A program made the translations under genes and the position numbers. Positions 1 to 12,662 of a stretch of 64,000 nt of DNA are shown here, one piece after another; position 1 is the first letter of the stretch, and every line of letters starts with the position of its first letter. The DNA lies in contig CASHTG010000016.1 of the NCBI GenBank assembly GCA_949357655.1, positions 2,418,001 to 2,482,000 on the forward strand, given 5' to 3'. The stretch comes from Parascedosporium putredinis (taxonomy: Eukaryota > Ascomycota > Sordariomycetes > Microascales > Microascaceae). The notes below the pieces were generated by a model. It had not been told where the DNA came from. It saw only the letters and a list, made by a program, of their open reading frames with translations, and ran no database searches.

Positions 1-1763
1 GGGAGAAAACTCTGGCTGGGCTGGCCAAAAAGCGCTGACCAGAGTATTACACGATGGTGTGATCCGAGTTGCTGAACCGGGCAGGCAGGGCGAGGAAGCC
101 CAACGAAACGTGGCGAGCAATTGTTTGCAAGAATAACCTTTTGATTGTTGGCAATTGACGACTATTACCAGGCAGGCACACAGATTTTTAGAGATTCATG
201 GCTCCCCTTGTCAAGCCATCAAGCTTGGAACAACGTTTCTTCGCACCTCTCCCGCAGTGTTTCTCCGAGTCCCGACTCATCCCTGGCGGGCACACAACAA
301 GGAGCGTGGGCGGTGTCGATCCTGTAACCCTAGGCTGGCTTGACTAGGCCCAAGCAAGCCCGGATTGGACTGGTGAGGGGACCGCTCTCCCCCGGATTGG
401 GCTAGCGTCCCCTTTACGAACCACCCTGTGGAGGCACCGGTGCCTCTGCTCGCCCCTGGGCATTTCCACAGACGTTCTCGGAGAGGCTGATTCTGATTCA
501 GGCCATCTGGAGACCGGGTACCTGTCAACTCAACTTTTACCGTCTCCAGATTCAGCAGTCTTGACGAGGGGATTGTAGTATTAATCATTTTCCGCATGGT
601 GGGTTTCAACGTTGGAGGAGCGCAAGCCATCCTGCTGCCATTGTCGTACTTGGGGCAACGCAGGGACGCCTCTTGGCCTCTCTCTTCTAATCTCTTTGGC
701 TTTCTTTGCTTCTTGTCCTTCTCGATGTCCCCATTCCTGTGTGTACCTGCCTGGCGCTAGCAGTTATCCTGCCTCCTGCAACTCCCACCATGCATCTGTC
801 GCTGACTTCATTCCTGTCAGGGCCTCTGCTGGCTCTAGGCTTTTGGCCACTTTGACCGAGTTTGGAAAAGCAACTATTATCGGTCGCGACGGGAAGGGAA
901 AAAAAAAAAGAAAGACGAAGAAAAAAAGAGGAGCCCTGCTCAAAAAAGGCGCTTGCCACGCCACCCCTCCATCCTCTTTTTGATTTGTTCTTGTCACTTT
1001 TTGCTGAGAATCCTCCCGGCGATACCCTTTCCCCCGACCTCAGGCCAAGGCTCTTGCAGGCAGAGGCATTCAAGCCAGCGGAATGGGCGAGTGAAGTGCA
1101 GTGGAGCGTGGATGTGAAAGGCACCTGCGTCCCGCCGACGTGGCGGCACTAACACACACACCCACACCCACACACCGTAGCCTCAAATGATGTTCCCTCT
1201 CCAGCATGGTGAGCGGACCACACACCCCCTCCCCCTCTCTCCATCCCCCTTCCATCCTTCGAAAAGGAGACCCCCCTTGGGTTGTTCCTCACACCCCCTC
1301 TCCTCTTCGATCTTCGAGTTCTCTTTTTCTTCTTCTTATCCGACCTCATCCCCCTTCGTTTCTTCTCACCTTCATCTTGTCTCACTCTCTGTCACTCCTT
1401 CAAACGCCCTTCTTTTCTGTTCTTGTTTAGACGAAGCTGCTGAGCCTGCTGGCACGTCCTCTCCTTTACTTGCATATAACAAAACCACGACGCAGTTTCG
1501 TTCCTTTTGAGCTGCTCACCAACAACCCGTCTTTTCCTGATCACCCTTTCGAAGCCGACGTACGGTTCTCCCAAGGGCTCATCAAAGACCATTTCATTCT
1601 TTCGGTGCTCTGGTATCAGCATCTCTTCTACAAAAACACCAAATCCTGTCCACCATAGACGGACAGTGATACAACACACACACACAAGAAAGGCCTAGTT
1701 CCCGAGACTTAGACACATATTGACCACGAACCGTTTAACGGCAAGACGTCGACGACATTCAAG
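1..1763. other. Spacer and leader upstream of the DUF1996 gene
   Basis: I see no gene here. Open frames are short, overlap each other on both strands and lack the GC-rich third positions of the real genes. An A-rich tract lies at about 898-935 and a strongly CT-rich tract at about 1205-1440. The CT tract is typical of core promoters and leaders in filamentous ascomycetes. The last 100 bases before the ATG at 1764 are probably 5' UTR (inference). Confidence 0.6.
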
Positions 1764-3282
1764 ATGAAGTACTCCACGATTATGGGCGCCGCCATGTTCG
1801 GCGCGGCTCTCGCAGCCAAGGACTCCCGCACCTTTTCCGTCATGCGCTTCAACGGCAAGGAAATCTTCAACGGCCGCGCTGACCCCATCGTTAACCCCGG
1901 CGCCACCTCTCCCCACGAGCACACCGTGTTCGGTGGCAGCGCCTTCGGACCCGACGCTACCGGCGAGTCTCTCTCGCAGTCCAAGTGCACCAACGCCAAG
2001 TTGAAGGGCGACAAGTCAGCCTACTGGGTGCCCAGGCTCTACTTCCATGACGAGGCCGAAGGCACTTTCGAGCCCGTTCCCGTCTTCTACACCAACATCT
2101 ATTACTTGTAAGTGTTATGTTTTCGTTCTTGCTTGTTTGAATATGAATATATATGTATGTATCATGGCCACTAGGACTGACACTAACTGCTCTTTACAGC
2201 TTCGATGCCACTGATGATGACATCAAGGCTTTCCCCAAGGGTCTCTCGATCCTCGCCGGCGATGCCAGCACCCGCAATGTCCCCCAGACTGGAGGCAGCG
2301 CCAACTTGGACCCCAAGGACGGCGAGATCAACAACGTCATGTGGACGTGCCCCCGTAGCAACCTCGACAGCCCCGGCTGGGTTGTCGGCTCCGATGGCAG
2401 CGCTGCCGGTATCCAGGACCCCAACAACAAGGGCCAGGGTGTCGGATTCCCTAGCGCCAAGTGCGACGGCTATGCCTCTCCCCTCCGTGCTGATATCCAC
2501 TTCCCCTCTTGCTACAACCCCGAAGTTGGCCTCACTAACTACAAGGAGAACATGGCCTGGCCCAGCTCCAAGGGCACCTCGGGCGGCCGCGTCAACTGCC
2601 CCGAAGGCTACATCCACGTGCCCCACCTCTTCATGGAGGTGTACTGGGACACCCCTTCGTTCTCGGACCGCTGGACCCCCAAGTCGGATGGCGAGCAGCC
2701 CTTCGTTCTCTCCAACGGTGACGTGACTGGCTACTCTCTCCACGCCGATTTCCTGGCCGCCTGGGACGAGGACCTCCTCCAGAACATCATCGACAACTGC
2801 AACACGGCGCACGCTGGTATGGAGACGTGCCCCGGCGTCGGTTCCCAGGTTAACACCGAGACCTGCGTGGCGGAGAACTCGGGTGATAGCGCCAGCTTCA
2901 GCGTTGCCAGCGTCGGCGGTTCTTCCTCCAAGGCCTCGGCGCTTCCCGGAAGCAACCCCTCTCTGGATTCAAGTACGGTGCTGCTTCGGCCGCCTCCTCT
3001 TCCTCGTCTTCTTCCGACAACAGCGCCGAGAACGACGTTCCTGTCAGCAACTCGTCCGACGAGGATTCGGAGGAGGTGGAGATTGTCGAGGAGCAGCCCC
3101 AGTCTCCCGCCACTACCGCCGCGCCGGTTGCTGTGAAGCCCTCGCCCGTGTGCGTGACTAGGACCAAGACTGTGGTCGAGACGGTTACCGTGTACGAAGA
3201 CGCTGTTCCTACTCCCGAGGCCAAGAAGCTTCGTCGCCACCTTCACAAGCACGCGGCTCGCCACGGTTCTCACATGAACTAA
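1764..3282 (+). CDS. Secreted DUF1996-domain protein
   Basis: Two exons, 1764-2107 and 2200-3282, with a 92 bp intron (GTAAGT donor, CACTAAC branch at 2181-2187, ACAG acceptor). The product starts with a signal peptide (about residues 1-17, MKYSTIMGAAMFGAALA). The DUF1996 core follows, including RADPIVNPGATSPHEHTVFGG, the VPRLYF and FEPVP stretches, and a cysteine-containing half with VNCPEGYIHVPHLFMEVYWD. The tail is Ser-rich and acidic, then VCVTRTKTVVETVTVYE, and ends in a basic His-rich segment (RRHLHKHAARHGSHMN). The reading frame shifts by one missing base near 2957-2964 (CT-rich run); the Ser-rich tail continues in the next frame to the stop at 3280-3282. DUF1996 proteins are common secreted fungal proteins of unknown activity. 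I infer an extracellular or cell-wall location and no enzymatic role. Confidence 0.88.
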
Positions 3283-6200
3283 GCGGCGAAGGAGAGGAGG
3301 ATTTTAGGCTTCGAAGATGACACACTTTGGATTTCGTGTTATAGCGACATCATCTCACGGTTTACCATATTTTTGATCATGATTTCCCCGTCTCGATGAG
3401 AGACTCTGTGGAAAGGGAGTTTTTCTGTTCTCTTTTCAACGGGAACCCTTGGCCAAGGGGTTGGTTTAAGTTTTTTCTGTTTCTTTTGTGTTTTTTTATC
3501 TTTCTCTTCTTCCCTCTTCGACATGGTTCGGACAGGCCCCCTTTTTTTTTTTTGACCCATCTTTTTTTTCCATCTCTTTTATACCATTCTTACTCAAGAC
3601 ATAGAATTAGGGAATTTACGGAACACTCTTCTTCTTGTTTTTCTCTTCACTTGGTTCATGATCCTCCCTTGATTTCGTGCTGTAGATGTACTCCCTTGTG
3701 TGTATTTGCGTGTGAGAGAGACTCGAGCACGCATGAAATGAGGGAGGGCAAGATGCCTTTTTCAGATGCTTTTTTCTTTCCACCCCGTCTAGGGTTGTTT
3801 TTGGTCATTTCAATGTTCTGCATGTATGAGCAATGAGAGCAGAGGCGCGAGGTTTCCGGGAAATAACATGGAGGGAAACGTGGTGTTTTGGCCGGGAAAA
3901 GAAAAGTCGAGGCATCATGTATCAGGGAAGGGAGGAGAAGAAGGAAAAAGTACGACATAGCCTTGCTGTCTAGCCTCTTTTTCCTAGTTTTCTTCTTCCT
4001 TCTCTTTGGTTTATTCTTCTCCACATTCGCTGTCTATACCTTTTTATCAAACCCGGCAGGGTATCCGGTTGCGGAGAAGACACTGCTGTCTTCTGTGTAC
4101 CTAGACTCGCCGTTTTCTTGTGTTTCTTTTGGTAGCTAGCATGAAATCACGATGACCTCTTTTCTACAACCTGTGTGCTGTGGGTGTTTATGGCCTTGGT
4201 GATTTGCATCTAGAGATCTCGATGGTGTGGCTGTCAAGTGTACGGGGTAAGGCATAGGAAAGGCGAGAGGGGGCCACATACAACTTCAATGGACGGGTCA
4301 ATGGAAGTGGATAGATTGGATCTTTTTACCTGATGGTGTTGTGGACCCTTTTGTGTTTCTGGCTCACCTTAACTTGGTTCATGGCACATGGAGGTTGGTG
4401 TGGATCGAGGTGGACGATGTCGATACTCACGTGCTTTGCGATGCGTCTGCAGAACCGGAGATGAGAGAGAGTACTGAGAGAGAGAGAGAAAGCTGCAGGA
4501 CAAGACGGTAATTCCGCTCCCTTCTCGTTCGCCTTTCCCCTGACCCTGGACCACCCTCCGTTCCGTCTCCGCCCACGCCCGTGGCGACGTGCACACCCAC
4601 ACTAGGTCGGGCGGACTCCGGAACTTGTGTGGGCAGTTACAAGGTAAGTGCCGGGTAATTGGGGGTCGGAGCAAGTGAAGGCGAGAGCGAGGGGGTGAAG
4701 GGATACAATGACCTTTTTTTCCTTTTGTTTTTCTATTCTCCTAACGGAGTCTTTGTGCGTATATAGATATACCTGTACCTTTCTTTCTTTCCCTCACTTT
4801 CTCTTTCTTTCTTCATCCACGCACTGCAAAGGTAGAGAGAGACGCAAAGAGAGATAGAGAGAGAGAGAGTGTGTGTGTCTGTGTGCGTGAGTGTAAAAAC
4901 CTCCCCACTTCCATCCGTCAGATATGTAGTCTTTCGCCGGGAAAAGGCCCGCGCGCAGGTGAGTGATAAGGACGATAGGCAGTAGAGGAACCGAAGCGAA
5001 GGGGAAGCGAGGGAGGAGGTAAGCGAGGTGGAGGAGGTAAGCAAAAAAAAAGAGACCCAAAGAAAGGGTGGGGGTGTAAGTGGAAGACGCCGCATGGCGG
5101 CTAATTCGGGAGATTTTCTGTGCTGCAGGTCCTGCGTCTGCGTTGGTGGAGAGTCGGAGGTTCTTTGGAACGGCTCTGGGAAAGGGAGGGGGCGTTTCGC
5201 CACCGGGTTTTCTTTTTCTCTGTTGTGCTTGTCTTTTTGCCCTGGGGGCAAGGGACGGGACGTGGATAGGAGCACTATGGACCTTGTTTTTTTTTTTTCT
5301 TTTTTTCTTAGAGAAGGGTGAGGACCCGGGAGAGAGTGGGGACGGGCAATAACAGCTAGAGAAGGAGAAAAGAGGGTGTGTTCGGTGCGTGCGTGATGGG
5401 GATGTGATGGCGAGAATGGAAGAAGTGAAGGAAGAGAGGGGGAGGAGGCATAGATGGCTTCTTTTTTCGTTCCTATCCTCCACCGGGCAGACATGGCAGT
5501 GTGTCCGTGTTCTTTTTTCTTTCTAGCTCTGCGTCCCGGTGGGAAGGAAAGAGGTGAGGGCGCGGGGAAGGGCATGGGAGAGATCGGAGGGGTTGTTCCC
5601 GAATTGGACGTTAGGGTGGTTGTGCTAGGCTGTTTAAGCTTGTTCTCGAGTGGATGAAGAATGGGTCATATTAGACAGGGCGCAGGAGAAGAAGATCTCC
5701 TCTCTCGCTGTGTACCTTGAGTTTGCTTGGCATCGTTGCCCCTGCTTGTCAGTTTCGGTGTGGTGGCTCTCACCGAAACCAACTGCCCGGTCGGCAACGA
5801 GTGACAGCAGCTGACGTTCGCAGCATCGAACGATTTCACTTACACGAGATGTCAGGCATCCAAGGGGAGAATCGTCAAGGGGGAATAGCATCGAGTTGAA
5901 AAAGCCGGTGGTCCCCTTTTTTCCTCATCCTTTAGCTTTTTTAGTTTCTTCTTCTTTTGCGCCGTGTCAAGTCCCCTTGGCGCCATTTCGTTTTTGCTAG
6001 GTGAGGCGCCTTCCTACCGCAAATGACGGGAAATCTTTGCGGGGTGAGCGAGCTGCGTGCCACCATGAGTCTAGATGACTCATAATGAATAGTTGTGAGC
6101 CTCTTCGACGTCTTTCTTGATGCGGTTTCAGTCGACCGCCAAAACCTTGCGCGACGGCGCGCCCGAGCAAACCACACACACACGTCCGGGGATCGAATAG

Positions 6201-6563
6201 CGCCGTTCCCCTGGGGGTTTTTGCTGGTTAGAGTGGGATTGGGGGAAACCACACCTAAGATTACATGTAGTTAAAAAAAAATGCATACATGTCGTATACC
6301 CAAAGGGGGAGAGAGACGGTTGAACGGACGGGAAGGGAAAAAGAAAACAAACACGATAAAAGGATCGAGATCGCAGTCTTCTTTTTCGAGTCTTGATTCT
6401 CCTGTATCCTTGTCAAGCAAGAAACAACAACCACTCGTGGGATACCAAAGCACAAGTTCTCACCATTCTCCTCTACGAGACGAGGATGATATCCTCCTCG
6501 TAACCAAACCATCCTCTTTCATAAACAAAAAAATTGCATAGACAAAAAAACATATCGATTCCA
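3283..6563. other. Long spacer between the DUF1996 and MFS genes
   Basis: No gene recognised in 3.3 kb. The stretch holds T/C-rich 3' UTR-like sequence (about 3440-3600), a GA-dinucleotide tract at about 4851-4872, alternating GA- and CT-rich blocks from 4440 to 5600, and a T run at about 5287-5310. Open frames such as the 280-codon one on the minus strand (4733-5575) are products of low-complexity pyrimidine sequence. Confidence 0.6.
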
Positions 6564-8450
6564 ATGAAGTCCGAAACCACCGCGGCTTCCACCAGGGTCC
6601 CCTCGGTCCTGGAGCCGGAAGCAAAGCCCGACATGGTCGACGACGCCCTCCACACCGAAAGGACGTGGCCGCCTCCTCCTCCGCCGCGAGCGCCTCCGAC
6701 AACAATGTTGCTCCCGCGGCGGCTGCCTCTTCGTCCGCGGACGAGGGAGAGTATCCGACGGGCTTCCGCTTAGTCGCGACCATCCTCGCCCTCATCTTTA
6801 GCATCTTCCTCGCCTCTCTCGACATGGTACGTTTTCCCTTTTTCTTGTTTCTCCCCTTCCCGTTTTGATCCCTTAGTATTAACTCTCGTGTGTCTTCTCC
6901 CCTCAGACCATCGTCGCCACCGCCATCCCCAAAATCACCGACGAGTTCGGCGGCATCGACAAAGTCTCCTGGTACGGCGCCGCCTTCTTCATGACCAACG
7001 GCAGCTACCAAACCGCCTGGGGCAAAGGCTACCGCTTCTTCAGCCTCAAGTACACCTTCCTCGCCTCCGTCCTCGTCCTCGAAGTCGGCAGCCTCATCTG
7101 CGCCCTCGCCCCCAACCCCATCGTCCTCATCCTCGGCCGCGCCATCACGGGCCTTGGCGCCGCCGGCATCGGTACGGGCGCCTACACCATCATCGCCTTC
7201 ATCGCGCCCCTAACCGTCGCGCCACCTACACCGGCTTCATCGGCCTGTCCTACGGCATCGCCTCCGTCTGCGGGCCCTTGCTGGGCGGCGTCTTCTCCGA
7301 CCGCATCTCCTGGCGTTGGTGCTTCTACATCAACTTGCCCATCGGCGGCGTCGCCGCCGCCATCATCCTCTTCTTCTTCCGCACCCCGCGCGCCGCCCTG
7401 CCCACGCCCGCGACTTGGCGCGAAAAGTTCCTCCACATGGACGTCGTCGGCACTTCCCTCATCATGGGCGCCATCATCTGCTTCATGCTCGCTCTCGAAA
7501 AGGGTGGCCAGACCGAGCCCTGGAGCTCCTCCGTCGTCATCGGCACCCTCGTCGGTTTCTTCGTCATCTCCATCGCCTTCGTCGTCTGGGAGGCCCGCAT
7601 GGGTGAGCGCGCCGTCATCGTGCCCCGCCTCGTCATGACTCGTTCCGTCGGCATCGGTAGCCTCTTCGCCGCCTTCTTCGCTGGCTCTTACCTCGTCGTC
7701 CTCTACTACATGCCCATCTACTTCCAGAGCGTCGCCGGTGTCGCGCCCATCACCTCGGGCATTCGCAACATCCCCTCATCGTCGCCGTTACCATTGCCAT
7801 GATCGCCTCTGGTGCCTTCATTTCCGCCACCAACCGCGCCATGCCCGTCCTCGTTGCCGGTGCTGCCGTCGCCACCGTCGGAACCGGTCTCATCTACACT
7901 CTTGATATCGGCTCCGGTACCGGCAGCTGGATCGGCTTCCAGGTCCTCGCCGGCCTCGGCTGGGGTGCCGCTTACCAGATCCCCATCATTGTCGGCCAGC
8001 GCGGCGCTCAGCCCACTGACGTTTCGTCCATCACTGCCATCGTATTGTGTAAGTCTTTCTCTTTCTCTCTTTCTCTCTCTCTCGTATCTTCTCTGACCAC
8101 CAAACTAACTCTCACCCCCACCCCCAGTCTTCCAAAACTTCGGCAGCACCGCCTGCGTCACCGCCGGCCAAGCCGCCTTCGCCAACCAACTCCTCAACAA
8201 GTTGTCCACCGCCGCGCCCTCCGTCGACCCCGCCGCCGTCATCGCCACCGGCGCCACCGCCATCCGCACCGTCTTCGACCCCGCCGATGTCCCCGGCATC
8301 GTCATGTCCTACATGGCCGGCGTCAAGGTCGCCTTCGCCATCGGCATCGCCGCCGCCGGCGCTGCTTTCGTCACCGGCTTGTGCGGCGACTGGAAGGCGG
8401 ACGGCAAGTCCAGCGAGGGTGGTGATGTCGAAATCATTGCCGCCTTGTAA
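6564..8450 (+). CDS. MFS drug/toxin exporter, DHA2-like 14-TM family
   Basis: Three exons: 6564-6826, 6907-8048 and 8128-8450. The introns are 80 and 79 bp (GTACGT and GTAAGT donors; CTAAC branch at 8105-8109). The hydrophilic N-terminus leads into LDM/TIVATAIPKITDEF, a hallmark of the 14-TM drug:H+ antiporters, then GSLICALAPNPIVLILGRA, the motif-C-like GLGAAGIGTGAY and WRWCFYINLPIGG. These place the protein with fungal multidrug and secondary-metabolite efflux pumps of the plasma membrane. Three breaks, each one missing base, fall at AAA 6658-6660, CCCC 7207-7210 and CCCC 7772-7775. Adding one base restores continuous MFS sequence each time (for example FIAP/PNRRATYTG and RNIP/LIVAVTIAM). 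The substrate cannot be told, and no biosynthetic genes lie beside it. The 6564 ATG is the first in frame with the conserved region. Confidence 0.9.
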
Positions 8451-9080
8451 AATTCTTTTTCGCATTGTGAAAGGGAGGAGGAGGGAGAAATGAAAAAAAC
8501 ACATACACAGAGATGACATGTTTATATTGCTAATCAGCCTTGCAGCATTGCATTTTTTTCCTTATTCTTTTCTTTTCTTCTCTTCAGATTTAGAATTGCG
8601 TCGATGATTGTCAATCGGCTGCCTTTGATTAATTCCTTTTTCTTTCTTTTTCCATACTATAGATCATAGAGGAATAGATTCTCTGGATGCATCTAGCGTC
8701 CATGATTTAGTTGGATATTCGGTTTCTCCTGTTGCAGTGACTTCAAGAATCTGACAAGCCAACAACCCCTTTGGAAGTCGATAGTTCTTCCTTGTATGGT
8801 TTGGCCAACTGCCAAGTCCCTCTCTCTCCTTCTCTGTGCTCCAAGTTGTTCAGCATCAAAATATCACGATACTACGTCCAGGCGTGTACTTACGAACATA
8901 AAGTGTAGAGAGAAAGGAAGGGTAAAGGCTTGGGGCGACTGCATTGCATTGGTCGAGCCTTGATTGTACTCATCCCACTATAGCATTCCGAATCGCAAAC
9001 CTACGCGTTCAGCTATTCCTATATTCTTTTGTACTTTTCTCTCACTCTCACTTGTAAAGTCGTTTCCGTCTCCCCCTCCT
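8451..9080. other. Convergent 3' spacer between MFS and ArgRS genes
   Basis: No gene. T/C-rich and then AT-richer sequence holds the two facing 3' UTRs. No clear inverted-repeat terminator is visible, nor expected for pol II genes. Confidence 0.6.
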
Positions 9081-11219
9081 CTACATCCTCTCCACAGGCG
9101 ACAAGCCCAGGAGCCTCATACCATTGTTCAGCACCTGCCTAGCCGCCTCGTACAACGCCGCCCTAGCCTTGCCCACCTCCTTCTCGCTGCCCACGACCTG
9201 GAGATGCTCGTAGCTGGAGCTGAGCACGTGCGTCATCTTGAACAGATAGACCAGTATCGTCGTCGGCTCCAGCGTCTTGAGCGCGTTGGTGACCACGTCG
9301 GGGTACTGGGCTAGGAATCGGACCAGGTTCACCGCGTGCGTCTCGATGAGGAGCTCCAGATCCGCGCCCGCAACCTCTTCCGCGGAGAAGCCTGCCTTGC
9401 GGGAGATTGAGCAGAGGCGAGCATGGGCGTACTGCAGATACGGGCCGGTGTCACCTTCGAACGAGGTCATGGCATCCATGTTGAAAGTGTAGTTGTTGAT
9501 CCTATACAAAGTGAATTTTAGCGTTAGCGTTTTCTTTTGATAAACATACCGGGATATATATCAGGATCAGCGGATCAACGTACCTCTTGCCAGTCATATC
9601 CTGGGCCATGACGGAGCTAATACCCAGGATGTCGGCAACAGACTCGGGGTTCTCGACCTGGGCGTACTTGGTCTCGTTCTTCCTCATGACGTCGTGCATG
9701 TGGGAGCCCACGTCCTTGAGGATGTCGTCCAGGAACTTGACGGTACCCTTGCGGGTGCTCATGCCGAGCACGAGACCAAAGTTGACGTGCTGCACCTTCT
9801 TGGCGATATCCGTGTGGCCCATGAGCTCGATAATCTTGAACAGCTGTTTGAGGTGGAGGTCCTGCGCGCTCGCTACGACATAAATCAGCTGGTCAAAGTC
9901 GTACTTCTTGTGGCGGTTGAGGAGCTCGCTAATGTCGCGGGTGAGATAGAGCGCCGTGCCGTCCTTCTTCCGGATCACGGCCTTTTCGAGGCTCTTGCCC
10001 GCCTTGCCCGCGACGTGCTTGGAGAAGTCGATGAGCACGGCGCCGTCCGAGTCCTCCGAGATACCCTTGTCGGCGAGGGCCTGGGCGGCCGCCGCCATGT
10101 CCGCTTCGGGGACCTGGCTCTCGCCCGAGTAGTCGTCGAAGTGGATGTTGAGGCGGGCGTACGTGTCCTTGTAACGGACGATGCTGAGGTCGCGGAACCG
10201 CTTCCACTGGCCGAGAGCCTGCTCATCGCCGTCCACCATGCGCTTGAAATACTTTCGCGCCTGCTCATCCACGCCCGTCTCCTTGAGCTCGTCAGCCTCG
10301 GCGGTGTTGCCGCTGGCCCGAAGCGCGTCCATCTTCTCCTTCTCGTCGGCCTGGTCCTTGCTGATCTTGACGTAGATCTCGTACAGGTGGTTGATGGGGT
10401 CTGCCGTCAGCGCCTCCTCGTTTCCGTACTTCTCAAAGCCTAGGGCCAGGAGACCGTACTGCTTTCCCCAGTCGCCGAGGTAGTTGATCCTCACGACATC
10501 CCACCCGGCACCCTCGTATAGGTTGGCGAGAAACCCGCCAATAATCGTGCTGCGCAAGTGGCCGGCGTGGAAGGGCTTCGCGATGTTGGGGGAGGAGAAC
10601 TCGACAATGGCTCGCTTGACGCCCTTGGAAGGATCGCTAGGGTCCTTGAGGCCAAAGGCGGCGTTTGTTCCGTACTTGCTGCCGCGCTTCTGCACCATGG
10701 GTAGGAGGAGCTTCGTGAGGGGTCCTCCCTTGAACCAGAACTGGATGAAATGACCGGCAGCCACGGGCTTGTTGACGAGGGGAGACTCGGGGAACTGCGG
10801 TAAAGAAGAATTTCCGAGTTAGCAAGCAGAACTCACGAAACGAAGGGACAAAAAAAGAAGGAAAGAAAATCCGTGTAGCCCTAACTCGTAGTAAAGAAAA
10901 CTTACCTTGGAAACCCACTCTTCCGCCAGCTCATTCGGCTTCTTGCCCTTGACCCTCAGCGCAGGCGTGGCGAGAATCAAGTCGCCCTTGTCGCTCGACT
11001 GCGTCCACTGCAGCGCGGGGTAGATGATGGCCTTGTCGACACCGGTGACATCGTGGAGGAGAGTGGTGAGGTGCGAGCGGTACACGTCGACGGGGTTCAC
11101 CGCGGGGTAGCAGTTGGGATAGGCGTCGAGCTTGTCGACGGGGAGGGGCTAGGGGTGTCCGCTGCCGAGGAGGCTTCCGCAGCCGGGGCGGGGCGGAGGG
11201 GTAGTTCGGTCGTGGCCAT
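9081..11219 (-). CDS. Arginyl-tRNA synthetase (class Ia)
   Basis: Exons on the minus strand: 11219-10906, 10794-9584 and 9501-9081. The introns are 111 and 82 bp; the second has a GCTAAC branch. The enzyme charges tRNA-Arg. Visible signatures: VEFSSPNIAKPFHAGHLRST with HAGH as the HIGH-box equivalent; NYLGDWGKQYG; the MSTRKG loop in place of KMSKS; and the C-terminal DALR anticodon-binding domain ending LLGLSPVERM. The N-terminal Arg-S-like region (DVYRSHLTTLL...) precedes the catalytic core. One break lies in the GGGG/GGGG runs at 11140-11148: one missing base separates MATTELPLRP... from LPVDKLDAYPNCYP. I chose the ATG at 11219, but the frame stays open upstream to an ATG at 11471, which would add an 84-residue Arg-rich extension. 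Cytosolic versus mitochondrial location is therefore open. Confidence 0.95.
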
Positions 11220-12662
11220 GGTGCGATGGAGGGCGAAAGGTCGCGAGCGAGTTGTGGAAGGAGAGGTTGTGTTGGTAGAAAAGGTGAGGGTGGTGGTGGT
11301 GGTGGTTAGAAGTTGGTGATGGTGGGGTAAAAATCGTCTGCGGGGGTCGAACCACGGCGCGGCGCGGGGAGCACGTCGACGACAAGTAGCGTGTCGAGCA
11401 AAGAGGAGAAGAGGAACTGGAAGAGGGACGAAGAGGAGAATGCCGAGCTCGTTGGTAGAGGGAGGAGGCACAACAGCACGGTGATGTCGAATTGGGCTGG
11501 GAGAGGGAGGAGGTCACGGTGCGTCTGGAAACTGCCCGCCAAGTTTGAGAGGTATGATTCATCCCTCTCGAGATTTTGGCCCGTCAAGGGCAGAAATAAA
11601 AGAGAAAGAAAAAAAAAAAAAAGAACCTGCGCTTCCCAGGCGGGGCAACCGCGGGGCAGGTTTGGTTTGGGTGGTGTGGTTTGGTGTATCCCTCGAGCGT
11701 GAGCCCAAGTGAGTGACAGTGGGTGGCGCCTGCTTTGCCCAGATTGGCGGTACCGGTTACTTGTGGGTTTGCGCGCTGCAGGACGACGGACCCATGTCGC
11801 GTGTACAAGGAAAAGGGCAGGAAACAAAAAGGGTCGCAAGCTACACTACGCGCTGTAGTGTATCATGACAACGGCTTCCCGTCCGCAATTGATCCCCTTG
11901 GGGAAAAGTTTTACAGCTTATCAACTATGCTTTAGTGGCGGGCGCGGTTAGGCGAAGGGGCTTGCTATGATTTTGGGGAAGAGACGGGTGACGGCGCGTG
12001 GATGTGTCTGGTTTGTGGTTTGCTTGGGGGAAGAGGAAGCAACGAAAAATTTCCCAAGTCGGTAGATATTCGGAAGTATCCGAGGAGTCAACTGTCAACC
12101 TTGGTTGACTCAGATAATGTCAAGATACTCATCATATAAGAAAGGAAAGATGATATATTCTTTTTAGGATCCCGTGTTGAAAAACGGACAGAATGGGATT
12201 ATAAGGCAAATTGGGACAAGAATTAGGAAATCTCCCAGTAGACGGGAGGGGCGGATCGAGGCATGAGGTGTCTCGACGATGCCCGTTTGTTCGATTTCAC
12301 ACCTTCACCAGGTACAAAATCATTACCGATAAAAAGGAATCAATAAATTCGTTCATTGAAGTCTGTTCGTAGTAAAATAGGAAAGAAAAACACTCCCCAA
12401 CGCCTCATCATGCGAACCTATTCGCGCGCGATACTTGATCCCTGCGCATGCTGCCATAATACCTCCCACAGCCATCCTTGCGTGGTGAAGAGGAAAACTG
12501 GGGGTATTAAAAGAAAGTTATTTACAATCGGTAGTTGTTCCATCCCCTTCCCGGGCTTGGTATCAACTTGCCTCCTCGTCATCATGGAGATGTGTAGAGT
12601 GGACTTGTGGTAAGAAAAAGGATCCTGCTGTCATAACGTCGTTGCGTGTGGGCACACTCCCT
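11220..12662. other. Spacer between ArgRS promoter and reductase 3' end
   Basis: No supported gene. It holds the ArgRS leader (GT/AC-rich near 11280-11330, possibly coding for an alternative N-terminal extension), an A run at about 11606-11622, and AT-richer sequence from about 12060 to 12540 that includes the reductase 3' UTR. A 14-base stretch at about 11872-11885 resembles part of 5S rRNA, but the rest of a 5S gene is absent. Confidence 0.5.

Noticed and set aside
4733..5575. 280-codon minus-strand open frame
   Set aside because: Low-complexity Ser/Pro/Leu/Lys composition from a GA/CT-rich spacer. A second long frame overlaps it.
6564..8450. A secondary-metabolite cluster around the MFS exporter
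   Set aside because: Neighbours are a DUF1996 protein and ArgRS. No synthase or tailoring enzymes are nearby.
11865..11890. 5S rRNA-like 14-mer (GGCTTCCCGTCCGC)
   Set aside because: The surrounding bases do not fit a 119-base 5S gene. Probably coincidence or a very old relic.
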